Assembly: GCA_011316305.1 (NCBI GenBank)
Contig: SAUG01000050.1
Location: 62,001 to 126,000, forward strand
Direction: 5' to 3'
Length of the DNA: 64,000 bases
From: Rusavskia elegans
Lineage: Eukaryota > Ascomycota > Lecanoromycetes > Teloschistales > Teloschistaceae
Shown: piece by piece, positions 33,120-43,792 of the stretch
Layout: every line of letters begins with the position of its first letter
Position numbering within the stretch: position 1 is the stretch's first letter
Notes under the pieces: model-generated
Database searches by the model: none
What the model was told of the DNA's origin: nothing
Seen by the model: only the letters and a program-made list of their open reading frames with translations
Made by a program: the position numbers and the translations under genes

Positions 33120-33507
33120 TCAGCGATCAGAGTCGGAGGGCAGCAATGTGTCATACATGGAGCGATACCAAGGTAAGTTGTTGCTGTAGGCGCGTGCTCG
33201 CATGTTGGAGCGCAATGCAACATGTATGTGCTGCTTGTCTCTGTTGTATGTGGAAGGATCATTAGCTACCGGCAAGTAAGTTCAACGGGTTAATAAGTTG
33301 AACTAAAGCTGGTATCTGCATACCCGCAGGCATTCTGGTCGACTTGTTAAGTCGTCAAGTTGTATTGCTAAAATGTTGGCGGTGCCCACTGCTAAAGTTG
33401 AAGCCTGTTATTTCCGAAGGTGGGCACGGAAAGGGCGGATCTTGCCTTCCGTCTTGGTCGGCGGTCGTAGAAGGAGTCGATGGTTCGACTCCCGTCGATA
33501 CATTTTT
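33120..33507 (+). ncRNA. Candidate structured non-coding RNA with Pol III-like terminator (boundaries uncertain)
   Basis: Between 33339 and 33492 I count four strong inverted repeats: CGACTT/AAGTCG (33340-33354), GTGCCCAC/GTGGGCAC (33382-33389 with 33420-33427), ACGGA-A-AGG/CCTTCCGT (33426-33452) and GGAGTCGA/TCGACTCC (33473-33492). The last overlaps a perfect B-box-like GGTTCGACTCC. A TTTTT run at 33503-33507 and further T runs follow, as at Pol III ends. There is no convincing coding frame. I could not match it to U1-U6, 5S, SRP, U3 or a full tRNA fold. The 5' end is a guess. Confidence 0.35.
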
Positions 33508-33708
33508 ACTCTTTTTTCCTTAGTCTTTTTCTTTTTTCATGCACAACTCGACCTTGGCGTTCAATGTTTTTTCTACGGACCATATCATTCACTGAAATTG
33601 ATCCAGGCTGTACTTCCGAACAATCTAGCTGCCTATCGCATCATACATCTCTCTTTAATGATCAAGCTCCGTTCCCTCGCCTCTCATTGATTCCTTTGAC
33701 CTCCGCAC

Positions 33709-34752
33709 TCAAGCCTCGCCCCTCGACCTCTCAACCCTTGTCTGATTAGCGTTTGCCTTTGCGGTCAAACGCCCCACCTTTCTCTTCAATCTCTCGACAT
33801 CCTTATCGCCTGGATTTAGTGTCTCCACTTTGGCGATGTACATCGCCGCCCTGTCCCATTCCTTGCAGCGTACGTCAATGTCACAAAGTCGCATGTACAA
33901 CATTGCAAGAGCAACAACAGGTGGCCCGTCATCCTCCAGCTCAAGCATGCATTTCCTTGCATACGTTAAGTCCTGCTTCTCTGCACCAGAGCATACGAAC
34001 CTGGTGTACACCTGCTCCGTGAGCAAAAATGTATACCGATCAATGAAATGTTCACCATCCCAGTCGTCCGAATCCTCGAGATCAGCAAGGTACTGATCCA
34101 TGCAACGGGAGGCGGCCTTGAGACTGGTATTCAAACGCTTGTAGACTTCCATATCCCCCTGGCATTTGTGCTGCCAGGCGCTCATTTCAAGAGCGATCCG
34201 AAAGCGGAAGGCCTCAATTCGCTGGAAGCCTTGCGTCATGTTTCGCAAAGGAGCCTTCATCGCCTTTCTCAACGCCGTGCCAGCAGTCTTGGGTATGGAG
34301 CCGTAGAGGTTGACCGTTTGCATCCCCCGCAGCTGTTCAAATGCTGCAATGACTCGTTTCTGCATATTCGGATCGTGGGTAGCTTCTGGAAGCATCTCCA
34401 GTTGCACCGTGGTCTCGCCAATAGCTAAATCGCTATACATCCATTTCGCAAGCACACCAACCAATTCGAATTTGATTAGGCAGTATGATGGAAGACGTCT
34501 CTTAGATCCACGAGTGACGAGCATCACAGCGTCCTTTTTCTGTTTTGTCACTGTTCTTGGTTTTAGCCCCATGACAGGGAACTTGATCTGTGCCAGAGAT
34601 TTGGCAACAATATTGGTGTGGTCTTTTATGAGGATCATCGCCGGTTCCAACGTATGATCGTCGCTTTCATTTGGCTCGTGAGCAAGATGTTCTTGTTGTG
34701 GTTGATGAGGAGGAGGAGAAGACTTTGGTGGTAGGAAAGAGGGCGTCGACAT
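33709..34752 (-). CDS. Uncharacterised fungal protein, helical/TPR-like; possible relative of the adjacent LPxEIR gene
   Basis: Intronless frame of 347 aa. The start MSTPSFLPPKSSPPPH is Pro-rich. From about residue 60 the protein looks folded: LPSYCLIKFELVGVLAKWMY, LEMLP, FEQLRGMQTVNLYGS. It is then helical with a repeat-like rhythm (LALAMLYMRLCDIDVRCKEW, DRAAMYIAKVETLNPGDKDV), which resembles a degenerate TPR pair. Motif order (LRG..V.LYG, GD-x-Y-x-R, ARKCMLEL) parallels the C-terminal halves of the LPxEIR proteins at 7021 and 35149, but the LPxEIR opening is missing. It is head-to-head with the 35149 gene. A different first exon from the frame 34635-34943 is possible. No function can be assigned. 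Confidence 0.6.
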   Translation of the reverse strand: MSTPSFLPPKSSPPPHQPQQEHLAHEPNESDDHTLEPAMILIKDHTNIVAKSLAQIKFPVMGLKPRTVTKQKKDAVMLVTRGSKRRLPSYCLIKFELVGVLAKWMYSDLAIGETTVQLEMLPEATHDPNMQKRVIAAFEQLRGMQTVNLYGSIPKTAGTALRKAMKAPLRNMTQGFQRIEAFRFRIALEMSAWQHKCQGDMEVYKRLNTSLKAASRCMDQYLADLEDSDDWDGEHFIDRYTFLLTEQVYTRFVCSGAEKQDLTYARKCMLELEDDGPPVVALAMLYMRLCDIDVRCKEWDRAAMYIAKVETLNPGDKDVERLKRKVGRLTAKANANQTRVERSRGEA

Positions 34753-35148
34753 GTTGATTTGGGGGCTTCTACGGAGTAAGCGAGGCCGGATCGGTTGAGC
34801 AGGTCAATGTCGTCTTTTCCGCTCTCGAGGTGCAGCCAGGAAGGGTCTTGAAAAGGTGTCTGACGGAGGCGATACAGAACATCCGCACGATATGAAGGAG
34901 GCAGGACTGTGACAGAGGTAGAGAGGTGCAAGACACGTCTCAAAAGTGGAGGGATATCGTATGATTTTGGCTAAGACACGATCAAGGTGGGTTGTTTATT
35001 TTCATTGCTCGATTTTTCGCTTAGCTTATCAAAATGTTGAAAACAGCCTGACCTTTCACTAGATATCAACAATGTCTGTCGTGTCAACGCAACATCCAAA
35101 TACAGGGAACGATCGCTTAACATCATCCTGTACTAGCTTCATCACACG
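34753..35148. promoter_or_regulatory. Shared divergent promoter of two family-like genes
   Basis: 396 bp between head-to-head starts at 34752 (-) and 35149 (+). No operator recognised. A minus-strand frame (34635-34943) overlaps it and may be leader or an alternative first exon. Confidence 0.4.
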
Positions 35149-36534
35149 ATGGCTTCTTTGGGGGCAGAAGGTACTCCCCTACGGTTTCTCAATTTCCCTA
35201 AGGAGATTCGGGACAAAATATACAACGAGCTCTTACTGGCCGAAAAGATATTCTCTAAATCCAGCAACAAGTACCGCTTTCGGCTCAATATCCTCAAGGT
35301 CAACAGCAAAATCACTACCGAAGCCTATGAGGTGCTTTACAAAGCCAACCAGTGGATCAATGTTCAGGAAGAGGAACGCTCCTTGAAACAGAGTCTGGTA
35401 CAGCTTTGCATACCATTCATCGTCCTTACTAGCTCTCGATGCTTTTACCACGACCCTGCAATGGCACTGAAGCTTCGATGCCCTGCCACACCAATAATGA
35501 CACCAAAGAAACGCTTCGAATGGTCGTATCTCGTCACTGCCGATCGCTTCGAAGACGTCTGCCTGGCCCTTTCCATCGCCAACGAAAAAGCTTCGGTCTA
35601 CGCACGCATCAGCTTCAGCTTCCGCAAGCAATGTCGAGACAATAGACCTCTACAAGACAAGCTATCCCACTGCCTACCCTACCTTCCTCAATTCAAACAA
35701 GCTGATGTCACCGGGTTGAACCCAGCGCCATTACGGTGGAGCATTATACATGATTTGACAACCACGCCCCCGTGGAAGCTGACTGATTCCGAAACCGCCC
35801 TCAAGTCGTATGAGCTTGAAGGTGATTTATGCTATAGGGCAACTACAGCACGAGGTGCCAAAGCTAAGGATAATCTTTCCGTCAATAGCAAGCTCGCAAC
35901 GAAAAGATACAACCGAGCATTCGCAGGCACGCTCACACTTCTTGCCCAAGCGTCATCGGCCGCTCCCCTGTCGTCTGATGGGGATCCATCCATTACCTCA
36001 ACGATCATTAACGACCGTCTCCTACCTCTCGTCTGCAAATTGACGGATACCGCCGCGGGCTATAGGGTAAAGGACGATGAGGGACTGACAACCCTACATC
36101 TACTTATCGCCTTACTCCGAGCTCATCATCTGCCCTCAAACGGTAACGCCAAGATATTCTCCTGCATAGCAAAGATCGCACGCGGGAGGCACGACTACAG
36201 CCTAGCAGTCTACGCTCTACTCCAAGCTCAAGACCATCTAACCGACGACTGGCAGGAACTCAAGAAACCCGCGGTTCGGCTCTGGAAAAGCATTGTGAAA
36301 TGCGCTGGTCATAAGCATAGGATGGCGCATCTTGCCCTGTTGCATCGCCGATTTGCGGATGCTTTTTCCAAACTGGAAGTACCCGGCGATTTGAAGGAGC
36401 AGATGCTTGAAGCAGATAAGAATGCGGAGGCGTTGTATGGGGCTCTAGAAGTGGAATCGATGCGAGAGGCCGGAGAGAGACTTATGGGGCTTGGGAGTGA
36501 GGAGGGCTTGGTCGGCGAGATGCCATGTTGTTAA
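35149..36534 (+). CDS. LPxEIR/2EXR-like fungal protein
   Basis: Intronless, 461 aa. After a short lead (MASLGAEGTPL) comes the family opening RFLNFPKEIRDKIYNELLL, then LNILKVNSKITTEAYEVLYK and ANQWINV. The middle contains an R/K-rich linker and the C-terminal half is all-helical with TPR-like pairs (HDYSLAVYALLQAQDHLTDD, HRMAHLALLHRRFADAFSKL). It shares motif order with the 7021-8439 gene (FEKLPGEIR..., ILRVNRQ..., NQWV), so the two are paralogues 28 kb apart. These proteins are abundant and lineage-expanded in Pezizomycotina, but no biochemical role is established. The ATG at 35149 gives the expected short N-terminus. Confidence 0.78.
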   Translation: MASLGAEGTPLRFLNFPKEIRDKIYNELLLAEKIFSKSSNKYRFRLNILKVNSKITTEAYEVLYKANQWINVQEEERSLKQSLVQLCIPFIVLTSSRCFYHDPAMALKLRCPATPIMTPKKRFEWSYLVTADRFEDVCLALSIANEKASVYARISFSFRKQCRDNRPLQDKLSHCLPYLPQFKQADVTGLNPAPLRWSIIHDLTTTPPWKLTDSETALKSYELEGDLCYRATTARGAKAKDNLSVNSKLATKRYNRAFAGTLTLLAQASSAAPLSSDGDPSITSTIINDRLLPLVCKLTDTAAGYRVKDDEGLTTLHLLIALLRAHHLPSNGNAKIFSCIAKIARGRHDYSLAVYALLQAQDHLTDDWQELKKPAVRLWKSIVKCAGHKHRMAHLALLHRRFADAFSKLEVPGDLKEQMLEADKNAEALYGALEVESMREAGERLMGLGSEEGLVGEMPCC

Positions 36535-37848
36535 GGCTGTCTTCTGAGTGAGTGGTAGGTAGTGTTTTCAAGGCAACGATCGACCATGTTGATCACCGCG
36601 ATGATATCCTTACATGATTTACGTACTCACGTTTAGCCAGCCATGAAGTTGCACATCTCGGATTCCTAGGCATCATTGCCTCCAAGCTATTGCTCGTGAA
36701 ACGTGGATTTCAACCATTTCGACAGCATTAGGTTATTATTACTGTAAGGCTGCTCCCGAACACTGGTCAGTATTTCAATCTATAGTACCTCTTAACTGAA
36801 TTTCCTCTTGCCGGAGAATTTGGCTGTTGTGGATCCCGCTTCAGGGGCCTGAATCGGAACCCTTCAATGGCAGCGCAGGGGATAACTCTGGGGCCCTACT
36901 AGGGGATGGTAAATTGTGAACGAACGCTTCTGCTGCTTAATGGAATCAAAATGCTATGTATACCGCTATGTAAGTTCGTGGACTATCCCGGGGGAGATTC
37001 ATGGGCATTTGGACGTGAGCTCGGAATAGGGGAAGAGGTGAAATCACCAGTCTTCGTATCTCGCTTAGGGAACACAGTCAAGAGGCCTCAGTCGCGGATT
37101 GGTGGACGGTCTGTATCATGTTTTGTATTGTCTGCTCCAAGTTGCCTTGGGGAGATTCATAACAGGTCTTTCAAGAAACCCCCAACGGGAGAAAGAACTG
37201 TCTTGCATACTGTCTGCCTCTCTGTAGACCCGAGAAAGCATATCGATGTTGAAAAGATGTGATATCCACGTCCTCTGATTCTTTGAAGTCATCAAGCAAA
37301 GTCAGGCAAAGTACTCCAACAAGAAGATATTACCTCGTACGAACTCAGTCATTTTCGAGCTGTGTGTCGATCAGCAACTTCGTTGTTAGATTGACTGATA
37401 CTCGAATTGCGTGCTTCTATATTACAGGTGCACTTACAACTGTTCCAGCAGCGAAAACTATACCTGGCTTGGATATTCAAGCGATCTCAACCATGGAGGG
37501 AGTGAGCTTGTTAGGTTTTCTGAAATGATGCGGTATTCAAGTTTGAGAGATCATTGAAGAGCGGAAGGAGCATAGGATTCCTCCGAGCATTTTCCAAACG
37601 GAGTGGAATAGCAGGGACTGACTACCTGGTGTATCATACCCCATTCCAAGAGAGAGCGAGGTGCCAGAGAGGAGGGTGGTAGGCGAAAGCAAGATCGACG
37701 AACCTGACTTATATCACAGACACATTTGATTTTCGTTCTGTATGCTTGAAGTCCTACATGATACTGTAACAAGGGGTCCAAACAAAGTCTCGCTTATTTG
37801 ATGACAACGAATCTACACCTTCATTACCATCTCACTCAAATGTCCCAC
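36535..37848. other. Intergenic, ~1.3 kb
   Basis: Short frames only (36906-37262, 37259-37528, 37551-37781), with no motif or splice-linked partner. Nothing supported. Confidence 0.5.
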
Positions 37849-38998
37849 CTACCCCGTAATGGGCTGCGCTCCACTCCGCCCAACCTCCATCTCGAACTCA
37901 TCGTCACACCTTTCCTCCGACAAACCCACCGCATCCCCATAGTTTAAATCCCAGCTCCACTTGGCGAACTCAACATAATTCTGCGCATTCGCCAAACCCC
38001 TTTCCCTCAGCCCGTTACCATTAACGCCGAAACCCAGCTCCAGGAGTGTCAACCCCTGCGCCGCCTTCTCGTTACTGGGGAGATCAGGTTGACCGGGCAA
38101 AGCTTGGACGGTGATGTTTTGCCATTTCGTCTTGGACTCCAGGAAAGGTATATCTATCTTAGTGATGAGGTCCACTTGAAGCAATTGCGCCAGCAATGCG
38201 GAGCCCGCATTGTCTCTGCCCGGAGCGGCGCTACAGGGCGTTGCTATTGGTGGGAAGTCCCTACCGGCGGGGCATGAGAAGACGACTCCGCCGCCTTTTT
38301 GATAGACTTGGCCATTGATTAGAGATTGGGGACCTGAATACTGGTTGGGGGCTCTGACGTAGCCGTAGCGGCCGGGTGGGGTACTGCAGCCGCCTGGGTA
38401 GATTTCCGGCTTGCCTTCTATTTCGCAGAAGACAACATTGTAGAGACAGTCGTGTCCGTCGACACATGCGACCAGGGCTTTGAATACGTTTGCGACAAAT
38501 TCCGCGACCTTGGAGTCGTTTTCGAAAAAGTAGAAGAAGTGCTTGGCTGGAGAGGGGGACCCCGTGGGAAGCTCTGTCGGAGAGGCGGGCCTGGGGGCTT
38601 TCGTGTAGAGAGCGCGGACTATAAGCAAGGCTCTGTGTTAGTGAGGCACCTCTAAATAGGAAGCTATGGGTTGTGGGCTTGGTGATAAGTTTGAAAAGGA
38701 ATACGATAGATCGGACTAGGGATAGACGGAGAGCCATACGAGCAGCATGAACGAGGAGGCCAGCATCGTTGATCGATTCCTCTATGTTTGTCCCGTTACA
38801 AGAAACGGCGCTGGGGTAGATTCCTGGGCACTTCTGGTTTAAAGGACACGACAAGCCTGAATTCTCTGCAGGGTCTGCAGGGTCTTGGCGTGGCGAAAGC
38901 TGTTGCAGTGTCCTTGATGGTGCTTGAGGAACGGCAGTTGACAAGGTAACGAGGAGGGCGAAGGTGGCGATGGTGCTTAGTACGTTTGGGAACCCCAT
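37849..38998 (-). CDS. Secreted zincin-like protein without HExxH
   Basis: Two exons: 38998-38740 and 38618-37849, joined over a 121 nt intron (GTATGG donor, TATAG acceptor), 342 aa. Signal peptide: LSTIATFALLVTLSTAVPQ. A Cys-rich segment follows (SCPLNQKCPGIYPSAVSC). The splice restores a continuous helix DAGLLVHAALRALYTKA. Later blocks (FFYFFENDSKVAEFVANVFK, GVVFSCPAGRDFPP, GSALLAQLLQVDLI, NAQNYVEFAKWSW) resemble in order the fungal extracellular metalloprotease-like (zincin) family. However, the place where HExxH is expected reads ALLAQLLQ, so it is probably catalytically inactive. The role is unknown; a surface or effector-like function is a guess. Confidence 0.65.
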
Positions 38999-40584
38999 CG
39001 TAAGAGGTGCAGCCGCAAGCGACAGAGTTCTGTGATAGAATCCTTGGGGCTTTCCCTTTCAGTGGAAAATCGGTCAGTGTGTTTGATATATATGAGAAGG
39101 TGGTCGGCAAGCCGGTGCGCTGTAGGATCTGGTTATTAATACATTGTCGGGGTCCCAGTGGAAACATATTTTCCGACCCGCCTTCAAGCTTTGAGCGACT
39201 TCCACTCCCAAAGATAACACGAAGATGTTTCGGCGGGGATCCTAGCGTGCGCATAAACACTTACATGGGGCTCGCCATGTGTGGGTGTTTCGTCGCGTAC
39301 AACGTGATACATGCCGAGCGTGCTTACCCGACTGTCCCCACACACAAAAGATATCCGCCGTCGTCAAAACCGTTCATCACCTTCAGAGATCGAGCTGAAG
39401 AAAGCCTAGACTGGGAGTAGGTGTTAGCTTATCATAGGAAACTTCCACTAAGAGCTCCTTTTCCAACCTGCCCAAGGTATGCGCTGTTGATGCCGAATTG
39501 CAGTCCTCGCGCCGCGTCTGTCAAATTCCGATCCGCAATAAACTCCCTGAGAGCCTTCATGTGCATCGAGAGAAGGGTTCGGGCCAGACATGCATGGAAC
39601 CGCAATGGAGAGACAGGTGGTGGAGTTTTCGCAGCACCAAATGATTTATTTGTTGCCTGTAGCAAGTCCACGACGATACAGTCGACCGCTCAGAGGAAAG
39701 CTGAACGCGGACAAGATCAGGTCGTGCTCCGGATCAAGTTCGAGAAGGCTAAACAATCAGTATCTGCTATCCAACGGCGCTGACCCAGATGGATTCGAGG
39801 TGCAACATAGTATCTTCTGGCTAACGTGAGCAGTGTATTATCACATAATACTGTAGGTTCAGGAGAGACCAAATTTCTTGAGCGACGGGTGTACTATGGT
39901 GACGCTAAAGAGTACGAAGACTAAGGTATCAACAGGAACGCCGATGCAGATAGCGGTATTATTGTAGCATGAATACGAAAGAAACCGCGACAATTACGGA
40001 TCGAGAGAGGCCCAACGAGACCGTAAAGCGATAAGGAGAGCCAATCAGTTAGACTATGGCGAAGGGCCGACTTACTCAAAGCTCAAGTGTTCTCCACTCT
40101 CCAATAACCGAAAAGAAGGATCTGGCCCTCGGTGAATTCGATCAGCTAGAGTAAAGGTAGGTCATCGGCCTACAGTAAGCTCGTTACTGCATACCAACGT
40201 GGAATTGCCCGAGGCATACATTCGGAGACAAAGAAATGCAGCTACGAGAGCGGAAACAAGTAAAGGGTCACCGGGAGGGGACAACTCGTTGTGCCAATAC
40301 AAGCGCCTACGTCTGGTGGTGCGCCTCGACGCTTGTACTTGCGTGGGCTTTTCAAGCGCTGAATTCTCGCAAATACGGCTCAGGTTCCGTGGGAATGCTC
40401 ATGAGGCACAATTGCTTGTACGGGCACTAACCTCGGCGTGTATAAGATGATCGATATCGAAGAAATTCCATCCAGCAGCGGAGATGGAAACCTTGATTCG
40501 CGTCTCTGATCTTGATTGATGAAGAAATAAGACAGGTGGAGCCAAGACTGTGATTGCTGCGGCTTCGACCGCGACGTCGGAGGT
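38999..40584. other. Intergenic, ~1.6 kb
   Basis: No confident gene. A minus-strand frame at 39432-39671 has a helical appearance (LLSMHMKALREFIADRNLTD) and a neighbouring frame reads LLELDPEHDLILSAFSF. They might be exons of an unrecognised gene, but I could not connect them convincingly. Confidence 0.4.
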
Positions 40585-41605
40585 TTATTTCAATCGTCCT
40601 GCTGGATCCACAACGTCGACCATGAAAGCACCACCGAGCCTTGAATGTCAGCTATGGGCTATCAAGGGATCGGTCGAGCGAGCACTTACAGTATCGCCGG
40701 CTCATCGAGGTTGTGGTGCTCGTAGCTACAATATTATCAATGGACGGACGCATGGTCATTTTCGGAGGAAGTACTACCTTAACGTTCCCACACCTCCAGC
40801 TGGAGAGCGTTTAGTCAACGTGTTGACCGTATGGTGACGAGTACTGACCTTCCAACAGAAGCGAGACGCCCTCGGTAAGCTCGCGTTTAATCCAACGCAT
40901 GGCGAATGCTCTCAAAATATGGCCGTGGGCTACAACAAGCACATCCCTCGGCGTTGATCCGGCCTCCATATTTCCAATAGATCTTCCATGAAAGCGTGAT
41001 CGAATATCATCGATCAATCTGTCCAGCCGCTTCGTGACGTCTCCAGGGGATCTAACAAAAATTGTCACCCTCTGGGCTCGTGTGTCATAATACAGACTTC
41101 ACATACTCTCCTCCAGGGCATCCATCCCGCCAGATGTCCCAGGGCCCTTCCCCATTCTTTCTTCGTTGTTCGCGGATGGTTGCGCTGGTCAGACCCTCGT
41201 AGTCCCCGTAGTCCCACTCTCTTATATCATCATCAATCTGGATCTTGGCGTCGGTCCGAATGATCCGCCCCTCGGGTGGCTGCTGCTCTTGCCAGGGAAA
41301 GCCGTCCCTGCAGCCGAGGTCTAGGAGCTCGAGGGTCTTCTGGGCACGCTTTCGAGGTGAAACATATCTGGCATCAGAGCGTCAGCAAGAAACAGGGAGC
41401 AATTGACTGATAACCAAGCGGCTCACATATGTGTGAGTTGGGAGGGCACGATCAAGCGATCGTCTCCCACGAGTGCTTGGCCGGTAGCCCTGATCCTTTT
41501 CTCTCCGTTAGATGTTAGTGGAAGCTCAGTAATGCCGGTATGTCGACCGTTCAGCGACCATTCGGTCTCGCCGTGACGTATGATAAAGACTCGGGGTGTA
41601 GCCAT
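40585..41605 (-). CDS. Histidine phosphatase, SHB17-like (sedoheptulose-1,7-bisphosphatase)
   Basis: Six exons: 41605-41427, 41367-41107, 41051-40849, 40799-40778, 40725-40690 and 40639-40585, 251 aa. The catalytic phosphohistidine motif [18 protein letters not shown] is at the N-terminus. [28 protein letters not shown] and the second active-site histidine in [17 protein letters not shown] follow. After splicing, the tail reads [18 protein letters not shown]. The combination matches fungal SHB17-type enzymes, which hydrolyse sedoheptulose-1,7-bisphosphate to feed the riboneogenic branch of the pentose phosphate pathway. Exons 4 and 5 are only 22 and 36 nt, yet every junction keeps frame and restores conserved residues. 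Phosphoglycerate mutase-like activity is the alternative. Confidence 0.87.
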
Positions 41606-42061
41606 TGCGGTTGACGAGGATCAAATGAGGAATAGAAGCGGTCACTTCAAGAGACACACGTGAATAACTTGTGCTTCGTATCATGAAAGGGTTGCGCTTA
41701 TGTAGAGGTAAGTTGGTTTCAGTTACTTGTCCGCTGGAATATAGTGGTGCATAACGCTTGCTGATGAGGCCATCACATGACAAGCTTTGTCACTCAACGT
41801 CATAGTCGAATTCTGCCGCCGACTTCAGTGCCGACCACATCGTGATAGAGGGATTTGAGCAGAGACAAGCACTGTACTCCGTGCTTCGATGAGAGAAGTT
41901 CAAGATACCGCGAGCCCCGTCGTATATCGATGACCGAGGATAAGGCGACACATCCATGTCCCGATCGGGAGTCCATTGACTCCCGTCCATTCCGTACGTA
42001 CTGATACCCTGGTCATGCTCGGGGTGAAGCTTCAGACTCAGAGTTTCGAGTGGGGAAAATC
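41606..42061. other. Divergent intergenic region
   Basis: About 456 bp between the SHB17-like gene and the small membrane-protein gene. Minus-strand short frames only. Confidence 0.5.
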
Positions 42062-42403
42062 ATGGCCTCCGCAAGCAAAGCCAGGACTGTGATCTTGACA
42101 TGTTCTGTGGCTGCTGTGACGGCGATGGGCGCTTTGTACGGTGCCGATTTGAAGACTTCCCAAGACGTCGTCAAGGTACTCTGGTGGAATCCCCGGAGCA
42201 TCGCACAGAGAAGCTGACACGGCTGTGTTTTCTAGGTAACTCAGAAGAAGCGAGAGGCTCCTACCGAGGAGGTACTGGCTCAGTTGCACGCCTCACGGAA
42301 AGGCCTCGTCGCTCGGAAAACCGAGCTGGAAAGAAAGATCGCAGAACTCGAGTACAAACGACGCTCCGTGAATACGCATGTCAATCCCGAAGCTGAAGGC
42401 TAG
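42062..42403 (+). CDS. Small membrane/coiled-coil protein, 93 aa
   Basis: Two exons: 42062-42175 and 42236-42403, separated by a 60 nt intron (GTACTC donor, GCTGAC branch, TTCTAG acceptor). The N-terminus MASASKARTVILTCSVAAVT contains a single hydrophobic span (VILTCSVAAVTAMGALYG), then a helix and a charged coiled coil (LAQLHASRKGLVARKTELER, KIAELEYKRR). The size and topology resemble small mitochondrial inner-membrane assembly factors, but the PET117 signature is absent and I do not recognise the family. Exact frame restoration and a good intron support a real gene. Confidence 0.6.
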
Positions 42404-43697
42404 ATACATTGCTCCCTTGTGCATCAGGCCATTGTTCGCACGAAGACACAACATTGTTCATCCGCGCATACACCAAACGATGGCTTCCGTAGCCATGACA
42501 CCTAACCTGAGTATATCATCCCCCGACTTTCTCAGCAGGCCGTTGGTCATTGTCATCGCTCGCACAGAGCGGTCTGGACGTATGGCACCGTATGTCTTGA
42601 GCATCTCGAGATCGGCAAGCTGAAAGAGTGCATTGGTGGTGCTACAGGATTACAAATCGATCCACTGGATTGCTGGATGAATACCGCCAGAGCAGAAATA
42701 GAACCTCCTCCTTAGCTGTGTCCGATCCCGCTGTCAACAAGACAGTTCCGCGTATATTGACCCGGCCATGAGAAGATCTCCGTGATCCTCGGTTTTCTTG
42801 GAGTGAGCGGGATCTCACTGAGTGGTTCTTGCGACAAAATACTCACAGTACTCCAACCACATCTCGCTCTGGATGGCCTAGCTTCAATCCACATGTGTAC
42901 CAGCCCCTGCTGACGGCAACAACTCCTTGACCGGTCGATTTCCTGCCGACTGACAATCATCGAAGGACAGCAACTCCCTCAACTGCGTCTACAAAGCAAC
43001 GTCTTTACACTGGTAGCGGTACGCCATTCCATTGACACGGATAAGAAGTCAATCTATCCCCGAATTGCCCGTTTCACTGATCCCTTCTTATTCAATATCC
43101 GCCAGATCTCCAATGTACCAATCGAATGGTCATTGAATTCTTCCTACACACCGGAGGAACATCATAGCATGCGCATGCTTCTCCGGTCATGGATGGACCA
43201 GTCATAATGGCGAATAGCGGATTTTGTTTTCGAAGGTTTATGTTCGGGCCAAAAAAACAGGCCTGCGTGATCGTCAGAGAAGAAAGAACTGGATGAACAT
43301 TATTGGCCTCATCGTACCCAGACCGTTTGTATGAAGCCGCAAGACTAGCCCAATGAGCCATGTTACAGGAAGGTGGCTATGCCGGTGTCAGATCCGATGG
43401 AAACAACTTTCGCGGTGCCAAGACTCATTTACGCATCTCAAATCCTCCAAACGCAGCTCATCCGTTCTATTTCGGGCTATCTTGTTCCACGATGTCACTC
43501 TTGCTTCAGTATTCTTGACGAAGACGACGTACCGGTCTATTGCGGTTGATGCTTGGAGTCAAGCTGCTCGTTTGGTTGTATGAAGGGCGACACGGATACC
43601 CCTGCATCCGTCCAGCGACTGCTGATCATGGGTTTTATTCCACTGAGTCACCGCTTTACAACATTCCGCTATGGGACCCTTATTGTCTGCTTCTTCC
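42404..43697. other. Intergenic, ~1.3 kb
   Basis: Short frames on both strands without motifs. Nothing supported. Confidence 0.45.
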
Positions 43698-43792
43698 GGG
43701 AATTGCGACCTCAGGTGGGAATTGCGACCTGAGGTGGGAATTGCGACCTGAGGTGGGAATTGCGACCTGAGGTGGGAATTGCGACCTGAGGT
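43698..43792. repeat. 19 bp minisatellite, 5 copies
   Basis: Unit GGGAATTGCGACCTGAGGT in five head-to-tail copies. Copy 1 differs by one base (CCTCAGGT) and the others are identical. It lies about 270 bp upstream of the yapsin-like pseudogene start. Confidence 0.95.

Noticed and set aside
33252..33265. GGAAGGATCATTA, identical to the 3' end of nuclear 18S rRNA
   Set aside because: The preceding bases do not match the conserved GTAGGTGAACCTGC and nothing downstream resembles ITS1 or 5.8S, so I treat it as chance.
36906..37528. Two consecutive plus-strand open frames
   Set aside because: No motif, no convincing intron joining them.
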